A stretch of DNA of 64,000 nucleotides from Owenia fusiformis (lineage: Eukaryota > Annelida > Polychaeta > Sabellida > Oweniidae). The notes below the pieces were generated by a model. That model saw only the letters and a program-made list of their open reading frames with translations. It made no database searches and had not been told where the DNA came from. Position 1 is the stretch's first letter; each line of letters opens with the position of its first letter. The translations under genes and the position numbers were made by a program. The stretch covers positions 20,905,181 to 20,969,180 of the forward strand of contig CAIIXF020000010.1 in assembly GCA_903813345.2 (NCBI GenBank), in the 5' to 3' direction. Positions 1 to 10,639 of this stretch are shown here, piece after piece.

Positions 1-640
1 TTTTTACGAAAAATGGCCGCCATTTTGAAATTTAGCTGCCATCTTGAAAATCCTTTCTCGAGCAGAGCTCCTATGTCCCTAGGCATCAGCATCTAAAATT
101 TAAACCAAATCCATTCAATGGTATTTGAGTTAATAAAAGATAACGTTTTTTTACGAAAAATGGCTGCCATTTTAAAATTTAGCTGCCCTCTTGAAAATCC
201 TTTCTCGAGCAGAGCTCCTTTGTCCCTAAGCATCAGCATCTAAAATTTGAACCAAATCCATTAAATGGTATTTGAGTTATCAAAGATAACGTTTTTTTAC
301 GAAAAATGGCCGCCATTTTGAAATTTGGCGGCCATCTTGAAAATGTCTTCTTTAGCAAGGCTCCTTTGTACCCAGGCAACAGCATATAAAATGTGAACCA
401 AATCCATCTACTAGTATTTGAGTTATTAAAGATTATATTTTTTCCGAAAAATGGCCGCCATTTTGAATTAAGCGGCCATATTGAAAATTCCTTCTCGAGC
501 AGAGGTCCTACACCCATAAGGCATAAGCCTATAAAATTTGAATGAAATCCGTCAACCGGTATTTGAGTTATTGCCCGGACACACGAACGGACGGACGGAC
601 GAACGGACGGACGGACGGCTTTTCTATATCCCCCTCGAAC
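1..640. repeat. Tandem array of ~145 bp units with GGAC-rich tail
   Basis: Four units begin near 1, 150, 296 and 440. Each starts with a run like TTTTACGAAAAATGGC, then a 'gccattttgaa' segment, and ends with 'aaccaaatccat..ggtatttgagtta'. Unit identity is high but imperfect. The array ends in a run of GGAC/GAAC steps (about 579-619) and then a segment containing 'cgaacttcgttcg', a short palindrome. The array may start upstream of the window. A 146-codon antisense ORF runs through it but only reflects the repeat. No protein function is visible. Confidence 0.85.
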
Positions 641-3440
641 TTCGTTCGGTGGGATAATTAAGAGGGCTATCAAACTAAACTTATTTAGACTGTAACAATG
701 TTTTTTATTTTGATTATAACAATCCTATTCAAATACAATATTTCTTGCATTCAGTTATAAAATCATAGATCACATTTCACTTGGAACACCCTGTAAGTAA
801 ATAAAGTATTATGTACAAATGACAATATTCCAATTACGTGATGCACAAAATTATACGGTTCTAGCCTGTAAACAAGTGCTGCAACCAATGACGGAAACGT
901 CCAAGACAAATAATTTCCCGAGTGTAATCGCCCGAGAGCAGTCATAACTATAATACCCAGTCAAAAAATCAGATGCTTTTTATCGTTAACAACAGATAAA
1001 AATATGTTAAAACATGATTGTATTTTATTGTATTGTATTCAATTTTTTTTGTTATTGCATTGCATTTACTCTACTTCTTTATCTATAGGCCTAGGCTAGA
1101 GAGTACATTTTCATAAGTTTACAATTATAACCTATTTACAGTAACAGGTTTCAGGTATGTACAATATAATAGTGTTGACTCACATATTGGGCCATGGTCC
1201 AGGGTTGCATAATATGTTTACAATTTTGATTACAAAGTCTGTGATACTTTTTCCCTCTTGACCTCTGCGCAGTACAGAGCTCAGTGTCATATTGACATCT
1301 AAACTGCATGGACCTAGTGTGACATTTGGGCCCGTAGCCAGAATTTTCCAAGAGGGGGGGGGGCACTTTTCCAAAAAATTCTAGGGGGGGGGGGGGGTTC
1401 ACTTTGGCAAATTTGGCCAAAAATCACTCAAAAAATAGTCAGAATGGTGAAAAACTGCATGATTTTGAAAGAAGTTTTGGCCTGACCTTGATAGTGAGAT
1501 CTTAACATATTTTCACCTGAATTCAGTATGTATCTGACCTCAGTATTGCATTGACTCATTATTTGACATTGACCCCTGCACTGCATGAACCCAATCATGT
1601 GTGACCTCGACCTCTGTTGCTATGGGTGATATCACAATGCACAATAAAAGTATCATCGGGACAGCAGGACTCGCTGATCGTGATCCAAACACGAAGGGAG
1701 AACATAATGGTAAGTGATAGACGCTATAGACGTAATGGACTTGCCCTAATACTTATGTAAAAACTGATAGAGAAGCATACGTACCACTGGAGATAACTTT
1801 GTTTTCAAGTGCCTTATAGCTACCAACAGAAAAACTGTATAAAAAGATTGGATTCAAAAAAGGTAAAGGTCAAAAACACATTTTCATACATAAATTCATA
1901 TATTGAAGTGGCAACAAATAATTTTTCTCTTAAGTTAGTTGCCAAGAATTTATATGTCATAATTGTAAGCTATAACAGTATAAGCCCTTACCAGTTTTAG
2001 AGTTGATAGTCCAGGGTCTTGAAGAAAGACTACACATACAGAGAAAACTAAGAATACATATTTACTTTAATTCTCGAAATCGCTGTTCCCTCTTCAAAAG
2101 AGGAGACGCGAAAATCTTTCCTTATAAGGTCAAAATGTTTCCCATGATGCAGTTCGCGGAGGAACAAATTTATACTTCCTTGTTTTCCCTCATAGGTTTA
2201 ACATGGGGATTTTAACACCTATTTTTCAAACGATATATTCGTTCATATTCCCGTACGAGGGTACAGAAAAAATTAATAGAATCGATTGATCTTTTATTAA
2301 TCTTAATATAACAGCTATTTTTTTCATTGTATTGATTCATAGCGTGGTGAAAACGATGATTGAAAAGTGAGAAAATATTCCGGAAGAGAAGGTCATATGA
2401 TCAGTTGACTAGTCGCCATTTTGGAAAAAAACAATTCCATTCGACTATCAATACTTGCATGCCAATCTTACCGCACTACAAACTGCATCATCGATGCAAC
2501 AACGGAATAAAAGTATTCATCATCAAATTACATCATAGTGTAACGTTGAAAACCAACAATTAACTGAGCAGTAGACCAAAGAAGAAGCGTCGCTATTATC
2601 TAGGTCACTCTGTTCAGTGGTCCGGAAGCAAATCTATAGTACTCGTTTCCGAATTTTGTTGTTCATTGTACAATCTTTTATTGATTAAGCTCGGTATACA
2701 GACTATTAAAGCAATGACAAAGAAGAATACTTCCGATGTTGTCATTGTTTTATTTAGCGTGCGGGTGTAAAAACAAAATTGCGTAATTAGTTTGATTTAG
2801 AACTTTCGGGTCACGCAAATAGCTACGCGAAATGCATAGTGAAAAAATATTAACCAATCAAATTTTGTCCTTTTTGAGTGCTTTTTCAGTACATATTTGC
2901 GAACGTTCTGATTCAAAGAGCGAATCGCGAAAGGGAGAATTAGTTTGCTATAGGCTACTGTCTGACCTTTAGAATTACGAATTTAATCACAGAAATGAAT
3001 ATGATTTTGTACTCTGAAGATTTATTTATATGAGCAACAAATTAAAGATATCGTTTACATGTAAGTTTTTACTACCTTAATTTTTCCACTTTGTTATGTC
3101 AGTTATCTAACCGTTTCAATCTTTATTAGCCTATGTCATTTAGATTCTCATTACCTAATTGTTAAAGTATTTTGTCTGTTAACCATCTATTTTTAATCTT
3201 CCTCTGCCTGGGTCAGGTACACATACTACTAGGACTATAATGCCGTGGTACTCGATAACACACTTCCCTTATTTTTTCAAATATTTGTCGGACAGCCATC
3301 TATCTTTATATTTCTCTGCAACACAGTATTGCGGATATGCGGATATCATAGTATGAGACTAGTTTTTCAAGTTTTTTGTTTCAAGATAAATTCTCTTTCA
3401 AGAATTGATGAATAACAGTCAATTAGATAATGACATTAGT
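641..3440. other. Intergenic region without a supportable gene
   Basis: Only short unrelated ORFs (70 codons or fewer outside repeats) occur here, none with splice sites or recognisable motifs. The stretch contains one dispersed 'gcccgtagccag' element at about 1327-1478 with two poly-G runs. The rest is AT-rich unique-looking DNA. Confidence 0.5.
1327..1478. mobile_element. Dispersed CCGTAGCCAG-type short element, copy 1
   Basis: It begins 'gggcccgtagccag' and carries two long G runs and the internal segment 'aaaaactgcatgattttgaaag'-like sequence shared with copies at 16261, 44262, 55293, 56003 and 61181. Complete copies (44262-44463) end in the inverse 'ctggctacaggcctg', so this is a short terminal-inverted-repeat family. 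It has no coding capacity. Confidence 0.7.
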
Positions 3441-3444
3441 GAAA

Positions 3445-3481
3445 CCATGGGCTTTCAACTAGTCTAGTTGAAAGCCCATGG
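3445..3481. repeat. 37 bp palindrome with single-base centre
   Basis: Two 18-base arms (CCATGGGCTTTCAACTAG and its exact reverse complement) flank one T. The sequence 'gaaagcccatggtgaaa' recurs near 40976, and a related 'catgggctttgaaggcccatgg' occurs near 25401. The palindrome is therefore probably a foldback mobile sequence rather than a one-off. Confidence 0.85.
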
Positions 3482-3563
3482 TGAAACTAATTCAAATATT
3501 TTGGATTTCTCAGGCGCATTACTGTAAATGTGTGAAATTCCTCTTCCACATAAGCACGAGGTA

Positions 3564-3590
3564 CCATGGGCTCTATCGTAGAGCCCATGG
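3564..3590. repeat. 27 bp palindrome next to a TIR element
   Basis: Two 12-base arms, CCATGGGCTCTA and its reverse complement, surround 'tcg'. It directly abuts the TIR element starting at 3592 and shares the CCATGGGCT core with the palindrome at 3445-3481. Confidence 0.75.
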
Positions 3591-3591
3591 A

Positions 3592-3745
3592 GGTACTAAC
3601 TCACCGTGGCGTATCGAAACGAAAGAAAAACGGTGTACTGTGAGACTCACAATCATTGAATTTCAAAAGAAAGGGTAGGTTTGAAATTCAAATTAACGGT
3701 TTTGTGGGGCGTTTTGGTTTCAATACGCCCCGGTGAGTTAGTACC
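3592..3745. mobile_element. Short TIR element (GGTACTAACTCACCG ends), copy 1
   Basis: The left end GGTACTAACTCACCG and the right end CGGTGAGTTAGTACC are exact inverted repeats. The similarity continues imperfectly inward ('tggcgtatcgaaac' against 'gtttcaatacgcc'). A second, internally shorter copy lies at 34087-34197 in a URB2 intron and shares the interior 'gtgagactcacaatcattga'. This is non-autonomous; the parent transposon is not visible. Confidence 0.85.
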
Positions 3746-3820
3746 GCGTGATAAGAGCATTCAATAAGATTAAAACTTGTAAGGAACATTTCATTATCCT
3801 CATACTGTATTAAAATGAGG

Positions 3821-3826
3821 TTTATT
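3821..3826 (-). terminator. Possible polyadenylation signal of the zinc-finger gene
   Basis: AATAAA on the minus strand, about 475 bases past the zinc-finger stop codon. It is the most plausible signal seen before the TIR element. Not confirmed by transcript data. Confidence 0.4.
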
Positions 3827-4301
3827 TATTTCATTGATTCTCAATTCAGTCATGTACCACTTTTGTAGTCAAAATAATTGTTTTTAGTGAATGCATCGGG
3901 TAAAATATTCAATTCAGAATGTGAATATCCTTCATGTGGTAAATGTCTACAAAACTGCACAACACATAGTATATCAAAGTTATGAGAGTATAAATGAGAA
4001 ATAAATTGGCTACACATGTGACCTTAAGGTCATGCAGATACTGTGCGTGACCTTGACCTCTACATTGCATAATAAAATGTCTATAAAATTGCACAATGCA
4101 TTACTATATCAGTTATGAGAGTATAAATCTGAAGTGAACTGACATTGCATTTGTAATACATTCAAATGAATCAGATATTCATAAAAAGCAACGTTCATTC
4201 ATAGCTGTAGTTTTGTTTTCACACCTTTGTGGAAACCATTACATACCTTACCTTTGGAGGTGAAATACATAGGGGGTGGGGGGTCTTAAGACTTGGTACT
4301 A

Positions 4302-5148
4302 TTACTGAGGTTGGTTCTGGACCATTAAATGCATTAAACTTGTGACACTAGCATAAACCTCTGGTGCTGTTGTTGCACCTTCCGTCACAGGATTGTTCAA
4401 TGCTTGTTCAGAGGTATTTAACACTGGAAACACATAGGATGTGGCCTGTTCATTATGACCAGTAGCCTGGGTAAATGGTGTTCCATGATGGAATTGTACA
4501 GTATTTGATTTTGAAAGTAAAGTCTGATTATTTGAAAATTTTGAGCTCAGGTCTTCAGGTCCACATTGCTCTGGAAAATGAGCCTCCATATTGTATGCAG
4601 TTTTGAATTGCATGCAACGCACTTTTGATTTTGATTTTCTGGGGGATTTTAGAACAGATGCTTTTTCCTTTTCTTTGGTTTTGGCGACAATCCCATGTGG
4701 AGTCATTTTACAATCTTCGGGGACATCAATAACCTGAACTTTTTTCACTGGTGGAAGCATTTCGTCAGAACCGTGAACATTTTTCATATGCCGTCGAAGG
4801 TTGTATAATCGTTTAAACCCCTGGCCACAATTACAAGTAAATGGATTAACAGTTGAATGTATCCGCATGTGACGACGTAACGCATTGGGAGTCTTGAAAT
4901 CAGCGTTACAAATAGTACAGACATGAGTGCGCTCTTCTTGGTGTTTGTAAAGATGGTGCGTCTGAAGGCTTTTCTTGGTATGAAACCCGGCACCGCATGT
5001 CTCACACACCCATTCCCTGGAGGCGAAATGTCGTGCCATGTGTAGACGTAGTGCAGTGGCCTCAACAGCAGAGTATGTACAATGAGGGCATTGATGAGGC
5101 TTCTTATCTGTGTGGATTGCTTTCATGTGCCTTACAAGGGCTTGTTTC
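4302..5148 (-). CDS. Zinc-finger gene, terminal coding exon (fingers 10-14 and tail)
   Basis: The acceptor 'tatttccag' is followed by the second half of a finger (KQALVRHMKAIH) whose cysteines are in the previous exon. Three normal fingers follow, then a last one reading CNCGQGF instead of C-x2-C. After a basic patch (SPRKSKSKVR) the tail is rich in Ser, Thr, Asn and Gln and ends at TAG-type stop 4302-4304. There are no further recognisable domains. Confidence 0.9.
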
Positions 5149-8100
5149 CTGGAAATATTTTGTACAAAAGTTAATATTCAACCTGTAAAATGTTTCCAGA
5201 ATAGAAAAGATTAACCAAGGTAGACTCTATGAATAATATGATACGCCTGAAAGGAATGGTTTGACAGTTTAAAATGGTTTCAGAAAATTAACTAAAATAC
5301 ATCAAAAAGCCAAGCTCCAAGAGATTCATCAATTATTTTAAGGAGAGTTAACACAACATTAACATTTTGGAGGAAATTCACAATTCTAAAAAGTGGGAGT
5401 GGTGTAGCAGTTAGGAAAATTAACATGTAGAATATACTGCATAATCATATGGATTATATACCTTAATCATTTCAATGAAGATAGGGAGGGCGTCTAATCC
5501 TTCATTAACATGATTTCACGGAAAAATATTTAATTTTGACCAAGCCCCCTATGGTTTGCTCCACATTGTGCCATACCTTAAATAAGAGTTGCCACACAAC
5601 TGACAGAGATGATCCCTTTTAAATTCCTTCTTAATATCTCCTGTCCGGATTGCATGAGTGTTTGTTTGTTCATGCTTGCGCAATGCCTTCATTGTGCGAA
5701 AAAACAGATGACATGTTCCACATTCTATGGGCTTTTCTCCTGAAAATCGAATAATCATACTGTACAAGTATCTGACTTCATAACATGTGGATGAAATGCA
5801 TACCAAAAATATATACATTTAAGACATTCATTCAATTAATATATGTAGTTTTGCACAATCTGATTGGTTGAAGTTATGGTTGCCATGGCAACAACAAACT
5901 GGGTGGCCTACCTGTATGGATTCTCATATGGATGGATAGTAGACCAGGCCTGCGAAACATTTTACCACATTCTTCACATGTATGCTCCTTACTCTTGCCA
6001 TCTTCTGGTAACTAGAAATTAATACATTATAGGTTACTAGTATATGGCAATAATCTTGAAAAGTAGATCTTATATTTTTTAATTCATATAAATTGAGACA
6101 TTTGTGCATGAATATTTCAATAATTCTTCAATATTCAGATATTTGAATTCAGATATCTCATCTCTTTTGTCAGATAAAAGAAATATGATTGCAATAAGGG
6201 AAATATTGCCATCATTTTAAAAAAGATTGCTATCATTCCTATCAACATCTTCATCATCAATATAATTTAATCAAAGGAAAACTATGACATAGCACTAATA
6301 AAGAAATATGGTGGCCACGATACGAGGGGAGCTCAGCGTATTAATAAAACAAGGCATTAACATGCAAAATGTCACCACCTGCCATTTGCTACAGACGCTA
6401 AATTCTGACCGCCAAATACCATCCACAAAAAAGTTGGAGACTATAATAATATGGGATGCAAGAGATGAGGACCACATGAGAAGCAAAAGACTGACTCCAT
6501 CCAATAGAAAAGTACCATACCTTCACCCCATGACTGATCCTACTGTGACGGCAGAGCAGTTTACTTCGTGGGAATGTCATATTGCAAACAAGACATTTGT
6601 GTCTCTCGTGACACTTCATGTGCTGGTTGTACTGTTGCTCAAAGTTGAAATATTTGTCACACGTTTTGCAATGGAATTTGCAGTCTTTTCGATGAACTGT
6701 CTCAAAATGTTCGTCTAATTGTTCTGCAGTGTCGCAAAAGTGGCCACATCTGAGGCAGACTTGTTTATCAGCTGCATGTGTTCTTAAATGGATGTACAAA
6801 CTCTCTTTACCTTGATAGGATCGATCGCAAAATTCACATTTGTGGATTTTGATTTGTAGTTTAATACCGTGTTTCAGCTGCATGTGTAGAGCCAGTCTTT
6901 TCCTGTTTGGGAGTTCCTTTTTACATTTAGTACATATTTGTGTCCTTGCTCTTTTACACTTATGGTGGTCAAATTCAGCCCTATTGTGGAATGTGACTCT
7001 GCATTTACGGCAGGACATTTCACACATACCATGGTCTGCTATCAGATGGCGGTTGAATGGTCGGCCATGTTTGAATGATTCCCCGCAATGTTTACACATA
7101 TGTGGTCCAAGTCTTTTCTTCTTAGATGAGGTTCGCTTGTAAATCCCAACAGATTTTTGCATCTGATCAACTGAAATTTAAATTTGAATTCATGATGAAT
7201 AAGATATTCAATTAAATCATGCTAGAATGAAACATTTGAAACGTGCAAATAAACTTGGACACAAGATTCATGAATGTTTAATTTTGAAAAGATACCTCAC
7301 CTAATTGACTTGAAGGAGGTACATTGCTGTTGGAATTTTCAACTGATTTAACATCATCTGGATCATTTGTGGCATCAGTCTCATCTTCAGATAGATTAAG
7401 TTCTTCGATATCTTCATTCGGTTCATAGTCCACATCATCATTATCATCTGTAGTACCAAGTCCATCTGCCTCCTCTGCCATTTCAATTGCATCATCATAG
7501 TCATGCACTGGATTAGTCTCTCCAGGTTTAACTTTTTTCTCAACTGGTGTATCATCATAAGAATTAGACGATTTTATGAATTGTTCTGATTTTCTTGGAC
7601 GACCTCGTTTTCTCCTTGTTGAGGTCAGAGCAGACTCATGTAGTTTGTTATCACATAATACTGAGTTTGCTGTCTTAGTATCAACTCTACTTGATTCATG
7701 GAGTACCGAGGCTACATTTAGCTTGGTGCCCTCATCATTTATTATTTCAGAGTCATCCTCTCTAACTTCAGATTCAGTCTTAATCAGACTTAGTTTCTCT
7801 GGTGGTAATTTTTCCTGAGGCATACACCAATTTTCAGAATTGACAGATTTATATATCTCTTCCACTGCATGTGTTGTTAATTCAAGGAATCTCCCAACAG
7901 TAAATGCAAATTCATTCAAAGAATCGGCAGTATGTTCAATATTCTCTGTTGCAATACCTGATGTGTCTATGGGGTCTTCAATGGTCAACAGGCCCTCCAA
8001 ATAATTTGCAACATTTATCAAAAGTCCAAATGCATATCTCTTTTCAGAAGAAGGAAGCATCTGGTAGCTTAGGCACGTCTCAAGTAGCTAAAACAGAACA

Positions 8101-9363
8101 AAAGAATATTATTAGTTTGGATGCACAATCACTCATAGACGTTATAATCATCAATAGACAATATCATGTCGATACAAATTCATCAACTTACACAATCATT
8201 ATCACCTTAAGTGGGCCCAAAAAAAATGTTGGGTCCAAAAAATTAGTGGGCCTCAATTAGTGGGCCTTTTTGGGTATTACCTGGCCTTTTTGGGTCTTTT
8301 TAGGCCAAATTATTAAAAAAAATCAGCCATAAATTTTCAAAATTTGAGCTTTTGGATATAGAGGGCCAAAATTTCTTTCCCCGCAAGCTCGGAATTTTTT
8401 TCTGATTTGAAATGTGGGCCCACCCCTTGTTAGCTTCTAGATCCGCCAGAGAGTCTGATGATATGAAATCATTAACTTTGTTGAACAATTGTCAATCCTG
8501 ATGTACATGTCTGCATGTACAATAAATTATCAACCTGATGTACAATCATCAACTTAACACAAAGCATCACCTCTGACACACAATCTTCTATTCTGATACA
8601 CAATTATTAGGTCAAATACACACTTGTCAACTCTTGTATGCATTTATCAACTCAAATACACAATTCATCATGTCTGGAACACAACCATCAACTCTGACAT
8701 ACAATCATCAACTCTAATAAATGATCATTGAATTTGAAACATAATTCAATTTTCAAGTCTGAAACACAATCACCAACTCTGAAATACAACCATCAACTCT
8801 GACAAACAATCATCAACTATATTACACAGCCATAGCGTCTGAAACACAATCACCAAGTCTATAAACACAATCAAACAGTCATCAAGTCTGAAACACAATC
8901 ATCAACTTTGGAATACAACCATCAACTCTGACAAACAATCATCGACTATAATACACAATCATCGAGTCTGAAACACAATCACCAAGTCTATAAACACAAT
9001 CACAGTCTTATCACAATCATCAACTCTTACTCAGTCTCTAGCCATAGTGGCCATGGTAAATCAACTCTGTCACACAATTCTCAACTAGAACTAGGCTAAT
9101 ATTTACGATAATATTGTGATAAATGCACAAATCATCCTTATTTATAGTACACAATTATAGTTTACTAGATCTATCGATGACTCCTTAGCTTTGAACGATC
9201 ACTAATTCATCCCCGGGATTTTAACTCAAACCTGTGGGCGAGGCTCCCAAAATTAAAAATTAAATGTGATCACCTCGAATATTATCCCAGCTGTACTTTC
9301 ACAAATTACACGTAAAAATATACAAACCTGCTTTCTAAATCTATCCAGTGATACCACGGCCAT
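4302..9363 (-). CDS. C2H2 zinc-finger protein with AT-hook, 860 aa, six exons
   Basis: Coding exons in order: 9363-9328, 8087-7301, 7170-6521, 6011-5912, 5739-5577, 5148-4302. All junctions have GT-AG sites and the pieces sum to 861 codons in frame. Residues 1-12 are MAVVSLDRFRKQ. The region to ~275 has no finger; it holds an AT-hook (RRKRGRPRKS, ~170-179) and a very acidic stretch (~200-270). About 14 C2H2 fingers follow (exons 3-6). Finger 2 ends in HHKC and the last has a degenerate C-x-C pair. Fingers are split across introns, which supports the joins: exon 4 ends in the HTG of a GEKP linker completed by exon 5, and one finger spans exons 5-6. The C-terminal ~140 residues are low-complexity. 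It is a nuclear DNA-binding protein, probably a transcriptional regulator; the target and ortholog are not recognised. Confidence 0.9.
5912..6011 (-). CDS. Zinc-finger gene, exon 4 (single-finger exon)
   Basis: A 100-base exon too small for ORF finding. It encodes LPEDGKSKEH and one complete finger CEECGKMF..HMRIH, then HTG with the split Gly codon completed by exon 5. The acceptor 'tttctag' and donor CAG|GTAGGC are good. Confidence 0.85.
6347..6455 (+). repeat. ~110 bp dispersed repeat, copy in zinc-finger intron 3
   Basis: Reads 'aaggcattaacatgcaaaat' then 'caccacctgccatttg', 'accgccaaataccatccac' and 'agttggagactataat'. Other + copies are at 10673, 14849, 27741, 28478, 30590 and 30708; reverse copies at 52537, 60485 and 63228. 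No terminal inverted repeats or coding sequence could be seen, and the element class is unknown. Confidence 0.8.
8520..9030. repeat. Degenerate minisatellite in zinc-finger intron 1
   Basis: Repeats of about 28-34 bases, roughly 'cacaatcatcaactctgaaa' with variations, run for ~500 bp in intron 1. Purine/pyrimidine patterns are retained but copies diverge widely, suggesting an old array. No function is indicated. Confidence 0.7.
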
Positions 9364-9400
9364 GATTCTAAGTACACACACTGCCTCGATGACACGAATT

Positions 9401-9439
9401 TTACAGAAAACGATACACTGATTTCCGGAGGTCACTCAT
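9401..9439 (-). promoter_or_regulatory. Upstream ORF in zinc-finger 5' leader
   Basis: ATG at 9439 opens a 12-codon frame (MSDLRKSVYRFL) closed by TAA at 9403-9401, 37 bases before the main ATG at 9363. The main ATG has a strong context (A at -3, G at +4). The reading frame of the main protein has no ATG further upstream. A short uORF in this position would be expected to lower translation of the main frame, if the transcript starts upstream of it. Confidence 0.5.
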
Positions 9440-10345
9440 TTATAACCAATATGGCGGATTACACTGAACGAAATCAAGTGACTGCAAGATGGCAGCACTA
9501 AATTGATTTAAGTAGTGCTGACATCTTTCAATAGACATTCGACTGCAACTTATATTATAAATATCATTTATTCGGGATTCAAAGATTAGTCTATTTCTAT
9601 TATATGGTGAGCTAATATAAATGCGGGATGAAGTCTAGGAATATAGCAAACGTTTATAGCAGGCACCATAGGGAATGATACATTGGTAAAAATAAAGGAA
9701 TTAGAACCCCATGTTTGTAACAAAACCCAGCAAATGTCAGCTATTATATCAATACATCTTCACCTATTGTTTTCTGCACTAGTGCCAATTACCTACGATA
9801 AGGTAAGATACCTACCATACGATAATAATATTACATGCCATGTACAGGTACCTTCAATATTCAACATGTGTTATGTGAAAATAAGGTTATACAGCAAAGC
9901 TACATGTAATATACATGTACTGGTTATTCACATGACAAATGCTTTTCTTGATTCCATATCCAGAATTTTAAAACACAACCCCGACAGCGATCAATTCCAC
10001 ATGTCTACTTAACATAGTCCACGGGTCAATACTGTAACCCCCCCGCTTGGTAAACCCACTTGGTAAAAGCTGGCTACGACCCCTTACAGGCCTGTTTACT
10101 TGACCTTTTTTGTTCCATGACACTTATTAAGCTCCATTAGTATGGTTGATATGGTATACAGAAAGTAAGTACATATAGGTTCACTTCAATAATATTGCAA
10201 TGACTTCCTAGTTTTTCATTCTAGAAAATCTGTAAATTATATTTTCTTTTGTTAGTTTCCTTTCATAATATTTCTTTCAATATTCAAATAAATAGTACAA
10301 ACAGGGTGGAATTGTGCACCAAACATACAGAACTTATTTTCTATA
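9440..10345. other. Spacer between URB2 3' end and zinc-finger promoter
   Basis: Both flanking genes run leftward, so this ~0.9 kb holds the zinc-finger promoter and downstream sequence of URB2. The promoter side contains two 'aagatggc/atatggcgg' YY1-like motifs (about 9450 and 9487), a common feature of TATA-less housekeeping promoters. No gene is supported here. Confidence 0.4.
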
Positions 10346-10351
10346 TTTATT
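10346..10351 (-). terminator. URB2: Possible URB2 polyadenylation signal
   Basis: AATAAA on the minus strand 133 bases beyond the URB2 stop codon at 10484-10486, a normal distance for a short 3' UTR. Not confirmed. Confidence 0.55.
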
Positions 10352-10483
10352 TATGTATATACATTGTACTTCTCCATGTAATCCATATTTCAGCAGTAGC
10401 ATATCAGAGTGATTTGCTTCTCTCTATTGTAGCAAAAGTCCACACCCCTATAAAGGGTAAATTCCGAATGGGCCTGAGAATTT

Positions 10484-10639
10484 CTATATTTTTCCAGTAT
10501 ACTTGAAATACTTTAGGTAATCATCATATAAAGTTCTGAAGACCTCTCTAACCCCAGGGTTGAGCACAGTATGCAACTGAGCTATAGCGTGTTCATCACA
10601 AATACTTAGAATGTGGTTCACTGCTGGCACCAGGGATTT
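10484..10639 (-). CDS. URB2: URB2 exon 30, end of the Urb2/Npa2 C-terminal domain
   Basis: Encodes 51 residues plus TAG. It contains SICDEHAIAQLHTVLNPG and VREVFRTLYDDY and ends KYFKYTGKI. This is the most conserved stretch of the family and was the strongest single hit for naming the gene. Acceptor 'tataatttcag', phase 0. Confidence 0.93.
   Translation of the reverse strand, partial: KSLVPAVNHILSICDEHAIAQLHTVLNPGVREVFRTLYDDYLKYFKYTGKI

Noticed and set aside
233-673. 146-codon minus-strand ORF
   Set aside because: It is the translation of the ~145 bp tandem array and repeats itself; there is no start context, no splice sites and no homology that I recognise.
9364-9435. Earlier start of the zinc-finger protein (frame beginning TSGNQCIVF)
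   Set aside because: This upstream frame has no ATG; the first codon is GTG. The ATG at 9363 has a strong context.
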